From positions 1 through 64,000 of the forward strand of contig CAVQEJ010000003.1 in assembly GCA_963711505.1 (NCBI GenBank): a stretch of 64,000 bases of DNA, in the 5' to 3' direction. This document shows positions 50,091 through 59,611 of the stretch, one piece after another (position 1 is the stretch's first letter; each line of letters opens with the position of its first letter). Below the pieces are notes generated by a model. The model had not been told where the DNA came from and did not search any database. It saw nothing but the letters and a program-made list of their open reading frames with translations. The position numbers were made by a program, and so were the translations under genes. The stretch comes from JAGWRA01 sp963711505. GTDB lineage: Bacteria; Acidobacteriota; Vicinamibacteria; Vicinamibacterales; CAVVIG01.

Positions 50091-52546
50091 CTACTCGTAT
50101 CGCAGGGCCTCCATCTGATCGACCCGCATCGCCCGACGCGCCGGCAGATAGCAGGCCGCCAGCGCCACGAGGATCAGGAGACCGGCCACGGCCGCGAACG
50201 TGAGCGGGTCGGACGCACTGACGCCGTACAGGAAGGTGCTCATCAGTCGCATCAGCGCCAGTGAACCCGCGAGGCCCACCCCCACGCCGATGAGCGCCAT
50301 TCTCGTGCCCTGGCCCAGAATGAGCTGCAGGATGTCCCGCTTCTGCGCGCCGAGCGCCAGGCGGATGCCGATTTCGTGCGTCCGCTGGCCGACCAGGTAC
50401 GAAATCACCCCGTAGAGTCCGATGGAGGCCAGGACGAGCGCCAGGGCCGCGAAGACGCCCAGCAGCATCATCGAGAAGCGCCGCGCCGCGAGCGAGCGGG
50501 AGATGATGGCGTCCATGGTGTCGACGCCGTACATCACGATCTGACCGTTCAGCGCGTCGAGCGCGCGGCGGATGGCGCCCATCGCGGCCGTGGGGGCGCC
50601 GTGCGTCCGTACGGTCATCCCCGATCCCGCCGGCCATCAGCGGCAGGAACTTGTCCGGCATCTGCATGAACGGGAAGTAGAACTGCGCCAGCACGGGCGA
50701 CGCCGCATTCTCGTCGAGGCCCCACTGCTTCACGTGCCCGACGACCCCGACGATGGTCGCCGTCTGATCGAGGATCGCGACGTGCACGTGCTGGCCAATC
50801 GGATCCTGGCCGGGAAAGTACTGCTTCGCGAACTGCTCGTCGATGTCGATCACGAACGGCGCGCGCTCGTCATCCTGCGGCGCGAGGAATCGTCCGCGCT
50901 CGAGGGTGAGGCCCATGGCCCTGAGGTAGGAGGGACTCACGCCGTAGAAGAGCGCCGTCTTCATCTCCGACTCGGTCGAAGGCCTGGGCCGTCCCTCGAT
51001 CCAGAAGGGGAACTCCGAGTCTCCGGCCATCGGCGTCGCGCCAATCCTCAGCGAGGCCGCCTCGACGCCCGGCACGGCTGCAACCGTGTCTCTCGAGCCG
51101 GCGCATGGAGGCGCGGATGGCCTCCGGCGTCGAACCCGCGCCGGCCGGGAACGACACCGCAAAGGTCACGACCCCGTGCGGGTCGAAGCCGGGGTTCACG
51201 CTCCAGAGCTTCGTCAACGAGCGGATCATCAGCCCCGCACCGACCAGCAGCACGAGCGCCAGCGCCACCTCGGCAATCACGAAGATGGTCTGCGTCCGGT
51301 GACGCGCGCCGCTCCCGCCGCGCCCGCCCTCCTTGAGCGCGTCCTGGACGTCGTCGCGGGAGGTCTTGAGCGCCGGCGCCAGACCGAACAGGATGCCTGC
51401 CAGCAGCGACGCCCCCAGCGAGAAGAGCAGCACGCGCGCGTCCATCTGGACGTGCTGCGTTCGCGGCAGGGCCTCGGGGAGCAGGCGAAGGGCCGCGTGC
51501 GTGCCCCACGCGGCCAGCACGACGCCGAGTACGCCTCCCGCGCCGGCCAGCAGCACGCTCTCCGTCAGGAGCTGGCGGATCACGCGTCCGCGGCTGGCGC
51601 CCAGTGCCGCCCGGATCGCGAACTCCCGCGTGCGGCCCGTCGAGCGCGCCAGCAGCAGATTCGCCACGTTGACGCAGGCAATCAGCAGCACGAACCCCAC
51701 CGCCGCGAGCAGCACCAGCAGGAACGGCCTGATGTCGCCGACCACGTCCTGTTTCAGGGGGATCAGCGTGATGCCCGAGTCCTTGTCCGCGTCCGGATAC
51801 GTCTCGGACAGGTGAGCCGCGATGGCATCCATGGCCGATTGCGCCTGTTCGAGCGTGACGCCGGGCTTCAGCCGCCCGACCGCGTCCATGCCCATGCCCG
51901 TGTCGCGTCGACGGAACGTCGGATCGTTCCACTGCCCGATCGGCACGTACAGGTCACAGGACTCGTGGAAGTTACCGCTCTGATACTGGAAGTCGCGGGG
52001 GATCACGCCCACCACCGTATAGGCGGTGCCATTGAGGTCGAGCGTCCTGCCCAGCGCGTTGGGTGCCGAGGCGAACTTCCGCGCCCACAGCCCTCCGCTG
52101 ATCAGGACCACGGGCTGCGCGCCGACGACATCCTCGTCCGATCGGAACAGCCGCCCGATGACCGGCTTGACGCCCAGCAGCGGAAAGAAATTGGCCGAGA
52201 CCATTTCCGCCTTCAGGCGCTCCGGCTCGCCCTGGCCGGTCAGGGTGAAGTCATCGCTGCGGAACGCCGCCATTCCGGTGAACGACGACTGGTCGCGCAC
52301 CCAGTCGAGGAAGTTCGGATAGGAAATCGACGAGCGCTTGAACTCCTTCGAGCGCGTGTAGATGGCCACCAGACGGTTCGGCTGGGTGTAGGGCAGCGGA
52401 TTGAGGAGCACGCCGTTCACGACCGAGAAGAGCGCCGTGTTGGCGCCGATGCCGAGCGCGAGCGTCAACGTGGCAATTACGGCAAACGCCGGCGCCTTGA
52501 CAATCGTGCGCAGCCCGTAGCGGATGTCCTGCAGCAGCGTGTCCAT
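50091..52546 (-). CDS. MacB-like duplicated ABC permease (ADOP type), second copy
   Basis: About 818 residues. Unlike the PadR-linked copy it lacks the soluble N-terminal extension and starts directly at MDTLLQDIRYGLRTIVKAPA. Two MacB units: ALGIGANTALFSVVNGVLLN, GRTLDLNGTAYTVVGVIPRD and ACVNVANLLLARSTGRTREF in the first; YGVISYLVGQRTHEIGIRLA and YLPARRAMRVDQMEALRYE in the second. Frameshifts near 51090 and in a GGGG run near 50620. No PadR or ATPase gene is adjacent. It lies 113 bases upstream of VOC gene C on the same strand, but a shared operon is doubtful. Confidence 0.9.
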
Positions 52547-52710
52547 CGTGCCTCCCGCGTAGCCGGCGCGGTGCGTCTGGCGCGGGCTCCGTGGTGTCTC
52601 CGCGGCCCCAGGCGTTCACCGAACTCGCGCCGGCACGAGGTTAGACGGAACGAAGCGGTCGCAAGTTTTGCGACGGACGAGGTGGCTCTGACGGGGAGGG
52701 CGGTGCGAGC

Positions 52711-53283
52711 CTACACCACGAACGGAATCAGCATCTTCGTCCGCTGCCGGTACGCCGGATAGACGTCGGGAAACTGCCTGGCCATCAGCTGCTCTTCCCG
52801 GTACGCGCTGTACGTGAAATAGGCGGCGGCGGGGACGAGCACCAGCACGAACAACACGGTCGCGCCCATCGCGGAGCCGACCATGGCGACCAGGAAGCCG
52901 CCGTAGATCGGATGCCGCGCGAAGGCATACGGGCCGGTCGTGATGAGCTCCGGCCGCTCCTTGCGGGACATGGGTACGCCCCAGTTGCGGCCGAGATGCA
53001 CCCGGGCCCAGATGGCCAGCGCAACGCCAAGGGCGCAGCAGGCGACGCCGATCGCGCCCAGGAGCGGACTCGCGGCCGCGCGCAACTGCGCGTCCCGCAG
53101 GGCCTGTCGCACGCCCGGGTTGCGGAGCGCGATCAACGTGAGGGCCAGGAACACGAGGCGCCAGGCGATCTCGTTCGACCACGACCGCCGGCCGACGCTG
53201 CGTTTGACGCCCCTGGCCGACACGAGCCAGTAGGCGAAGAGGACGACCCAGAGCGCGAGGATCAGCGACGCATGGATGGTCAT
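52711..53283 (-). CDS. Isoprenylcysteine methyltransferase-family membrane protein
   Basis: Intact 190-residue protein with four or five helices and the SAM-binding motif of the ICMT/phospholipid methyltransferase group: TTGPYAFARHPIYGGFL with the RHP(I/M)Y core, then EEQLMARQFPDVYPAYRQRT with the conserved acidic and Tyr residues. In bacteria such enzymes methylate small or lipid-like substrates, not prenylated proteins. The substrate is unknown. It is separated from the permease by 160 bases and from the lipoprotein gene by about 95. Confidence 0.85.
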   Translation of the reverse strand: MTIHASLILALWVVLFAYWLVSARGVKRSVGRRSWSNEIAWRLVFLALTLIALRNPGVRQALRDAQLRAAASPLLGAIGVACCALGVALAIWARVHLGRNWGVPMSRKERPELITTGPYAFARHPIYGGFLVAMVGSAMGATVLFVLVLVPAAAYFTYSAYREEQLMARQFPDVYPAYRQRTKMLIPFVV

Positions 53284-53378
53284 GGCGAAGCAGCGCCCGC
53301 GAGGGGGCGCCCACTCGCGTCAACGATAGCAGACTCCGTGCGTTCGGGCTCGACCAGGTGGGGACGCCGAGGGGAGGA

Positions 53379-54086
53379 CTAGCCGTCGCCGGTTGCGTGC
53401 GCCGAGCGCTGCAGCTCCCCTCGGTAGCGGGCGCCGGTGACGGCCAGGAACAGCAGGAGCGCGGTGAGGAACACCGCCGCCCGATGCTGGTTCCACGGGA
53501 GCTGGAACGCGCGGTAGCTCAGGTGCACGTTTTCGATCCGCGCCATCTCGATGATGCCGGCCCAGACGGGCAAGGCCAGCATGGCGCCGGCCGCGGCCAC
53601 CAGTGCGACCAGGCACGACGCCACGACGGCGGGCAACGGATCGTCGGGCGGGAAGCGGCGTACGAGGCCGCCAGCCGCCAGGGCCGCCACCAGCAGATAG
53701 ATGATGGCGAACGAGAGGCCGACGGCCACGTCGACCATCAGCGGGCGCCGGCCGCGCAGGGGCAGCAGGGCCTCCGGTTCCACGCCATGCCGCCGGCCGA
53801 TGTCGACCAGCAGCGCGGCGACGCAGCGCTCGCGGGTGGCATGGTAGACGTCCATGCCGTCGAAGTGTCCCGAGCGCAGACCGCGCGTCCGATCGGCATA
53901 GCGGATCGCCAGGTCTTCAGCCAGGGCGACATCGTCGGTCAGTTGCTGCCGGTCGGCGGTGCGGGTGATGTCGAGCGGCGCGGTGTCGTCGCCGGTCCAG
54001 CGGCAGTCGGCGTTCAGGCGGCTGCGGGGGGCGCAGCCGGCGAGGGCGAGGGCGACGAGCGCGGCCACGGGAAGTCGTCGTGTCAT
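53379..54086 (-). CDS. Lipoprotein with three C-terminal membrane segments
   Basis: Intact 235-residue protein. Lipobox signal MTRRLPVAALVALALAGC, a soluble region (residues 25-125) with TADRQQLTDDVALAEDLAIR and CVAALLVDIGRRHGV, then three hydrophobic segments and a C-terminal MARIENVHLSYRAFQLPW. No family recognised. GAGGG lies six bases before the ATG at 54086. The PAS protein gene ends 9 bases upstream, suggesting one transcript. Confidence 0.65.
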   Translation of the reverse strand: MTRRLPVAALVALALAGCAPRSRLNADCRWTGDDTAPLDITRTADRQQLTDDVALAEDLAIRYADRTRGLRSGHFDGMDVYHATRERCVAALLVDIGRRHGVEPEALLPLRGRRPLMVDVAVGLSFAIIYLLVAALAAGGLVRRFPPDDPLPAVVASCLVALVAAAGAMLALPVWAGIIEMARIENVHLSYRAFQLPWNQHRAAVFLTALLLFLAVTGARYRGELQRSAHATGDG

Positions 54087-54094
54087 CCGACCCT

Positions 54095-54836
54095 CTACGG
54101 AACCGCGGCACGTTCCTGTCGGGGATGGGGTGGGCCGACCGATTGGGCGCGGCCCATGCGAACACGGCCGGGGGTGAGCCGGGGGGCGGGCCGCGGCCGG
54201 TTCACTCGCCGTGCGAATCCCCTCGAGTCCGACGTGCCGAACTTCGCCTCGCACTCCGGGCAGATGCCGTCGCGAAACCGGGTGGACGTGTGCGCCGAGA
54301 TGTAGGCTTCGACGGAGCGCCAGGTACTCCTCGTCACCGCGGATCCGCTTGCAGCGGGAACAGATCGGCAGGAACGCGCGCAGTGTCGTCACCTCGGCCA
54401 GGGTCGTCTCGAGCTGTTCGACCAGCCGGTCGCGTTCGTGTTCGACGCGCTTGCGGGCGGTGATGTCGCGTGCGATGCCGTAGATGACCTGCTGCGACAT
54501 GTCCGCTCTGGCATTCCAGAGGAACCACTTGTAGCTGCCGTCCTTGCAGCGGTACCGGTTCTCGAAGCAGACGGCCTGGTCCCCGCTGCGCACTTCACGA
54601 TTCTGCTGCAGCGTCCGCTCGCGATCGTCTGGGTGCACGAAGTCGATGAAGGGCCTCGACATCAGCTCGTCACGCGTGAAGCCGAGCGCCGCCTCCCACG
54701 CCGGATTCAGGTGCGCGAACCGCCCGCTGAAGTGCAGGAAGCAGAGCATGTCGATGGCGAAATCGAAGAACGACGCCTTGAGGCGCAGCAGTTCTTCGTC
54801 GGTCGCGGTGCCGCCGGTCGGTTCATCGTCATTCAT
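54095..54836 (-). CDS. PAS-domain protein with CxxC-type C-terminus
   Basis: About 247 residues. One PAS domain (residues 20-130; FHFS-like FLHFSGRFAHLNPAWEAALG, DDRERTLQQNREVRSG, IYGIARDITARKRVE) is followed by a short coiled coil and the cysteine motif LPICSRCKRIRGDEEY. After removing an extra base at a GTAC site (54324-54327) this continues WRSVEAYISAHTSTRFRDGICPEC. The paired CxxC motifs form a small metal- or redox-binding end seen in many stand-alone PAS proteins. No kinase domain follows, so its output partner is unknown. The true stop may come earlier than 54095, since the last 40 residues look low in information. Confidence 0.8.
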
Positions 54837-55004
54837 ACGGATCGAAGGGGGAGGCCCCGTGAGTGAACGCGCGAAGGTGCCGGGCCCGCGCCCAGTGTAA
54901 CGCCGGCGTCCGATGTCGACAACGAGAGAGTCTGGCGGGGAGGCCGCCATTGCCAAGGCTCAGGCAAGCTCAGCCGAAGCGCTACGCGCAGAGGCGAGGG
55001 GCCG

Positions 55005-55179
55005 CCGCCATTCAAACGGCGCGAGCGGAACGGAGCGAGCCGGCCCGCGAGCGGAGTGCAGCGAGCCTGGCGGGGTAGGGGCCCCCGCCATTCAAACGGC
55101 GCGAGCGGAACGGAGCGAGCCGCGAAAGGCGAGCGAGTGAAGTGAGCCTGGCGGGGTAGGGGCCCCCGCCATTCAAACG
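55005..55179 (+). repeat. About 80-base tandem repeat next to tRNA-Arg
   Basis: A 37-base stretch at 55005-55041 recurs at 55085-55121, and a 36-base stretch at 55063-55098 recurs at 55144-55179. The array therefore has slightly over two copies with a period of 80-81. Each unit starts near GCCATTCAAACG and contains GAGCGGAACGGAGCGAGCC. The array stops one base before the 3' end of the tRNA gene. Confidence 0.85.
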
Positions 55180-55180
55180 A

Positions 55181-55257
55181 TGGCGCGCCCGGCAGGACTC
55201 GAACCTGCGACCCTCGGCTTAGAAGGCCGATGCTCTATCCACCTGAGCTACGGGCGC
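55181..55257 (-). tRNA. tRNA-Arg (anticodon UCU)
   Basis: The minus strand folds into a complete cloverleaf: acceptor stem GCGCCCG/CGGGCGC, D arm GCTC/GAGC, anticodon stem TCGGC/GCCGA with loop CTTCTAA (anticodon TCT, reads AGA/AGG), T arm GCAGG-TTCGAGT-CCTGC, discriminator G and an encoded CCA. 77 bases including CCA. Confidence 0.97.
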
Positions 55258-55344
55258 GTGCGGGGTGGCAGGGCTCAAGTGTAACACCGGCCACGGGATG
55301 CCGGCCGATTCAGCTCCGGCGAGCCCCTGCCGATTACACGAGCG

Positions 55345-55860
55345 GTGAGAGTGGTCATCGTCGACGACGAGGCTTCGATGCGTCGCCTGCTGGCGGCAGT
55401 GTGCCGGCGGCTGAGTCACGACGTCGTGGCGTTCGACTCGTCGAGCGCCGCCCTGGATCACTTGACGTCGCAGGTGGCCGACCTGCTGATCACCGATATC
55501 GTTGTCACACCGTTCGACGGCCTGTCGCTCATCGAGCGGGTGCGGATCGTTCAGCCGGGCCTGGAGGCGATCGCCATCACGGGCTTCTCGAGCCAGTACC
55601 AGGTCGAGGATGCCGTGGCTGCCGGAGCCTCGGATCTGCTGTTCAAGCCGTTCCGGGCGGACGAGCTCGAGGTCCGGATCACGCTGGCCGACGATCGACA
55701 GCGCGCGATTGGCAAACTGCAGCGCCAGCGTGAGAGACTGCAGCAGACGAGCACCCTGAAGATCCGGGAACTGCAGGACGAGCTCACGGCACTGAAGCGG
55801 CTCGCGGAGACCCGCCAGGAGGGCGTCTCGGCAGCCGGCAGCCTCGGGGACGCCTCGTAG
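55345..55860 (+). CDS. Single-domain response regulator with coiled-coil tail
   Basis: Intact 171-residue protein from a GTG start. The receiver domain (1-118) starts VVIVDDEASMRRLL, with phospho-acceptor Asp51 in LLITDIVVTPFDG, Thr in AIAITGFSS and the switch Lys in DLLFKPFRADE. Residues 120-165 form a helical, probably coiled-coil tail (LQRQRERLQQTSTLKIRELQ). There is no DNA-binding domain, so it acts by protein contact. No kinase lies next to it; it is an orphan. Confidence 0.87.
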   Translation: MRVVIVDDEASMRRLLAAVCRRLSHDVVAFDSSSAALDHLTSQVADLLITDIVVTPFDGLSLIERVRIVQPGLEAIAITGFSSQYQVEDAVAAGASDLLFKPFRADELEVRITLADDRQRAIGKLQRQRERLQQTSTLKIRELQDELTALKRLAETRQEGVSAAGSLGDAS

Positions 55861-56171
55861 GCACGCGCCGGCGCCGCGATGGCCGGCGGCGACCCGCTCC
55901 GTTCTCGTTCCGTCCCCATCGATCGCCGAACCGGCATCGCCGCCGCCCACGTTTCGCCTGTCGACGATCCTGTCCGCCCTCTCCTACGCACTCGACCTCA
56001 CCGAAGGCCACCCGCGCGGCCACTCGGCCCGCGCGTGCCTCATGGCCCGACGCATAGGGCGATCCGGGTGCCCCGCCGGCCCTTCCCCGTCCGATCGGCC
56101 GCGGTCTGCCTGTTCAAGATGCGACAGTAAATGGCCGGCTGCCCGTTCAGAATACAGGGGAGGTCATATCC
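55861..56171. other. Intergenic region
   Basis: About 310 bases between the response regulator and the low-complexity secreted protein. No supported gene. The last bases carry GGGGAGG about ten bases before the ATG at 56172. Confidence 0.45.
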
Positions 56172-56906
56172 ATGAAATCAGTTGGAACGGTCGGCGTCGT
56201 TGCCGCCCTGTGCGTGTTCCTGGGCGCCGCCGGGGCCGGATACGCGCAGCAGGCAGACCAGGCGAAGCCGAAACGGGAAACCACGGCCCAGGACCGGAAA
56301 CAGCAGCAGGACAAGAAGAAGCAAGCGGACGACAAGAACAAGCAGCAGCGTGCCAGCAGCAGGACACGAAGAGTCAGCCGCCTGCCCGGCCGCGACAGCA
56401 GCAGGACAAGAAGAGTCAGCCACCTGCCCGGCCGCGACAGCCGCAGGCGAAGCAACCGCGGCCGCGACAGCGCGCGGAGCCGCGGTCGTCGGCGCCCTCA
56501 CCGCGGGCGCAGCAACGGCGCACGCCCCCGCAGCAGCGGGCACAGGAAGTCGAACAGCGGCGCGTGTGGCAGGAGCACCGCGCCCGCAACTGGGCCTCGG
56601 AGCGCCGCACCTGGCAGCAGCGCGGCGGCTACAAGGGCTACCGGGTTCCGGAAGCCTACTACCGCAGTCACTACGGCCGCGACCACTGGTTCCGCGTCTA
56701 CACGCTTCCGTTCGTGTACGTCAGCGGGTATCCGCGCTTTCAGTACGACGGCTACTGGTTCATGGTCATGGATCCGGTTCCGGAGTACTGGGGCCCCGAG
56801 TGGTACCAGAACGACGATGTCTACATCGAGTACCGACGGGGGCGGATACTACCTGTACAACCGCCGCTATCCCGGCGGAGGCGTGGCCATCAGCATCGTG
56901 TTCTAG
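56172..56906 (+). CDS. Secreted Gln/Arg/Lys-rich protein with aromatic C-terminal domain
   Basis: About 243 residues. A signal peptide ends at GAGYAQQ. Residues 25-145 are highly charged and disordered (KRETTAQDRKQQQDKKKQA) and include two copies of a block like QQQDKKSQPPARPR. The C-terminal domain is rich in Tyr and Trp (VYTLPFVYVSGYPRFQYDGY, MDPVPEYWGPEWYQND) and resembles the folded end of RcnB-like or YXWGXW-type periplasmic proteins. Two indels occur, one near 56355 in the repeats and one extra C after GTAC at 56830-56833. Role unknown; the basic tail may bind polyanions. Confidence 0.7.
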   Translation: MKSVGTVGVVAALCVFLGAAGAGYAQQADQAKPKRETTAQDRKQQQDKKKQADDKNKQQRASSRTRRVSRLPGRDSSRTRRVSHLPGRDSRRRSNRGRDSARSRGRRRPHRGRSNGARPRSSGHRKSNSGACGRSTAPATGPRSAAPGSSAAATRATGFRKPTTAVTTAATTGSASTRFRSCTSAGIRAFSTTATGSWSWIRFRSTGAPSGTRTTMSTSSTDGGGYYLYNRRYPGGGVAISIVF

Positions 56907-56965
56907 GCGTGGGGCGCTTCGAGCCGAGCTGAAGCCCGGTGCTGCGAAAGCACCCTCTTCTTCGT

Positions 56966-56987
56966 GGGCCGACCTCCGGGTCGGCCC
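56966..56987. terminator. Bidirectional hairpin between convergent genes
   Basis: Perfect 9-base stem (GGGCCGACC and GGTCGGCCC) with loop TCCG. A second smaller hairpin (GGTGCT/AGCACC) precedes it at about 56938. It lies between the convergent secreted protein and GH47 genes. Confidence 0.6.
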
Positions 56988-56992
56988 GTCCG

Positions 56993-58417
56993 CTATGACG
57001 GCTGGCGCTGCAGGGGATGCGCTTCGGTGTTGAAGATCACGCTGTTGAAGTCCAGCGTCGACGGCGGGGCGAACAGCAGGTAGTAGTACTTGAACGTCTC
57101 GGCGAAGAGGAACGTCGGCATCTCGTCGAGCTTCTCCTTCGTGACGACGCTCTTCAGCGACGCGTAGCCATCGTCGGTCCGGCAGTACTTGACGAAATCG
57201 TCGAACATCGTCCGTCCCATGGCCAGGTACTTCGGGTCGTGGGTGTAGTGATAGAGGTAGTACGTCGACTCGACGATCTCCGGCCGCAGGTGGTACCCGG
57301 GATACTTCACGGTCATCGTCTTGTAGTCGAAGCACCTCGGGCTCGATGCCGTGCAGGTTCCACATGTAGAACGACGAGGCCTGCAGCCGCGCCGCGCGGT
57401 CGAGATGGCCCGAGAGCGCGAGCACGGCGGGGAAGTAGGCGGCGAGCGCCGACCAGGTCGTGGCCGTGCGCCGGCCGGTGTTCATGTCGGCATGGCCGTA
57501 CCACAGGTGGCCCCCTTCCTGATCGGCCAGGTATTGGTCGATCGCCACGAAGCTCTGACGCCACATGTCGGTGCACTGGGGATCGCCGAACAGCAGCCCG
57601 CACTTCACCAGGTACTCGTAGTACGAATCGATGCCGCCGCTGACGTGCGAGTCGGTGCCGGTCCACTTGCCGGTCTCGACGTCGATGCCGTCACCCACCA
57701 GGCCGATCTTCGACCGGCGATCGAAGGTCGCGACGAGCGCCCGCTTCGCCTTCTGCATGAAGACCGGGTTGCCGGTCAGCCGGCTGAGCGTGCCGAACTC
57801 GAGCACGAGCGTGCCGGTCTCGGCCGGATTGGTCTCCGCGCCGCTCACCGCGCCGGTGCGCAGGTTCACGAACTGCCAGGGCAGCCCGGTCGGCGAGTCG
57901 AACGCCGGCAGCAGGCGCGTGCCCAGGTCCCGCGCCAGCTCGAGCAGGCGCGTGTCGTGCGTCAGCTCGTAGCTCGAGAGCAGGCCGCCCAGCATCCGGA
58001 TGGTGATCTCGAACGTCTTGACGGAGACGTCCTGGTCGAACGAGAGCGTCGGTGTCGATGAGCGCGCGGGCCTTGTCGGCCTCGTCGTGCAGGCCCATGA
58101 GCACGAGGGTGTCGAGCGCGTCGACCGGCGTCATCTCGAGTGACTGGCCGTACCAGTCGGTACGGCTTCCGGCTGAGGGGGCGCAGTTCGTCGTGGCCCC
58201 AGGCGTACTTCTCATAGCCGTGCCAGGCGTGCAGGAACTCGGCCTTCACGCGCGCGGCCATCTGCGGCGGGGTGGCCATGTCGGCCGTGGTCGTCTTCGC
58301 CGATTGCGGGATGGCCGGCGCGCGGGCCGCCAGCGTCCCCGGTGCCGCAGCGGTGAGCAGGAGTCCGGCTGCCGCGGCCACCACGGCTGCCGACAGCGTC
58401 CGCGAACTGAGGATCAT
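56993..58417 (-). CDS. Secreted GH47 alpha-1,2-mannosidase
   Basis: Class I alpha-mannosidase (glycoside hydrolase family 47), about 475 residues, which removes alpha-1,2-linked mannose. Signal peptide LSAAVVAAAAGLLLTAAAPG, then AWHGYEKYAWGHDELRPLSR, TPVDALDTLVLMGLHDEA, TFEITIRMLGGLLSSYELT, PAETGTLVLEFGTLSRLTG, SHVSGGIDSYYEYLVKCGLL, YHLRPEIVESTYYLYHYT, and the C-terminal DEMPTFLFAETFKYYYLLF. The last ends with the family's FNTEAHPL. Extra bases near 58160 (GTAC), 58055 and 57325. It is last in the mannose operon, and its ATG overlaps the corrected stop of the epimerase gene. Bacterial GH47 enzymes are uncommon. Confidence 0.92.
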
Positions 58418-59611
58418 GACTGTGCCGCCTCCCCTGACAATCCCCATCACTTCGTAGCAGGCGCCCATCGTGTGATAGTCGGTCTTGCCGGCCGGGCTCT
58501 TCTCGTCGCTGTACTTCCGGTTGTCGCGATCGAGGATCCGGTACCAGGCGCCGTACTGGTGATCGACGAAGTGCTCCCACGCATACGACCAGATGCGGTC
58601 GTACCAGTCCCAGTACTGCGGGTCGCCCGTCCGGCGGCCCAGCAGCGCCGCGGCCGCCAGCGTTTCCGCCTGCACCCAGAAGTACTTGTCGCTGTCGCAG
58701 ACGGCGCCGTCCGGTGCGAAGCCGTAATAGAGCCCGCCACGTTCACCGTCCCACGAACGGGCCACCGCCGTGTCGAACAGATGCCGCGCGGTCGGCAGCA
58801 GCCAGGGCTGCGGCTCGTGCCGCTCCAGGATCAGCAGCAGCTTGGCCCATTCGGTCTGGTGCCCGGGCTGGAAGCCCCAGGGGCGGAACAGGTGGCGCGG
58901 GTTGTCGCGGTTGTAGTCCCAGTCGACGTTCCAGTCGGTGTCGTAGTGCTCCCAGACCAGGCCGCCGGCCTTCGCCGCCTGCCGCCGCGTGATGTGGTCG
59001 GCCAGCGCGGCGGCGCGATCCAGATAGCGGCGATCGCCGCTGGCGGTCCAGGCGGTCAGCATCGCCTCGCACATGTGCATGTTGGCGTTCTGCCCGCGAT
59101 AGGGCGAGAACTCCCAGTCGGGCGTCGCCTCGTCGCGATAGAGGCCGGCATCGGCGTCCCAGAACCGCTCTTCGAGCAGGTCCCAGGTCTCGTCGAGCCA
59201 GCCGTCCGCCTCCGCGATGCCCGCCTGCAGCGCGGCGGCGTACGCCAGCAGCACGAAGGCGCCGCCGTAGCAGTGATTCGTCCGGTCCTCGGGCCGGCCG
59301 TCGCGGATGGTCCAGGCGTAGCTGCCGTCGGCCGGGTTGCGGTGCACGTCGCGCAGGTAGCGCAGGCCGTGCCGGGCCGCTTCGCGGTACTCCTCGCGGC
59401 CGAATTCCCGGAAGGCCATGGCGTAGTTGAAGACGAACCGCGTGCTGCTCACCAGATGACGATGGCCGCGATCGTAGATCGTGCCGTCGTCCCTGAAGTA
59501 CTGGAAGAAGCCGCCCTGCGGGTCGATGGCGCGCGGATGATAGAAGGCCATCGTCTGCGCGATATGGCCGCGCAGGAACTCCGGCGATCGGAAGTCCGGG
59601 GTGTCGCTCAT
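58414..59611 (-). CDS. N-acylglucosamine 2-epimerase-family mannose isomerase/epimerase
   Basis: AGE-family enzyme, about 400 residues, with an (alpha/alpha)6 barrel. Motifs: FFQYFRDDGTIYDRGHRHLV, RFVFNYAMAFREFG, RGQNANMHMCEAMLTAWTAS, WGFQPGHQTEWAKLLLILER, KYFWVQAETLAAAALLGRRT with its paired His/Glu residues. In this setting it most likely converts D-mannose to D-fructose (mannose isomerase), given the fructokinase-like gene beside it; epimerisation of a disaccharide is the alternative. As read it runs in frame into GH47; removing one G from the GGGG near 58445 restores a stop at 58414-58416 that overlaps the GH47 ATG. Its own start overlaps the kinase stop (ATGA). Confidence 0.88.

Noticed and set aside
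58414..59611. Natural epimerase-mannosidase fusion protein
   Set aside because: The join places a signal peptide in the middle of a protein; one homopolymer error explains it and restores the ATGA overlap typical of this operon.
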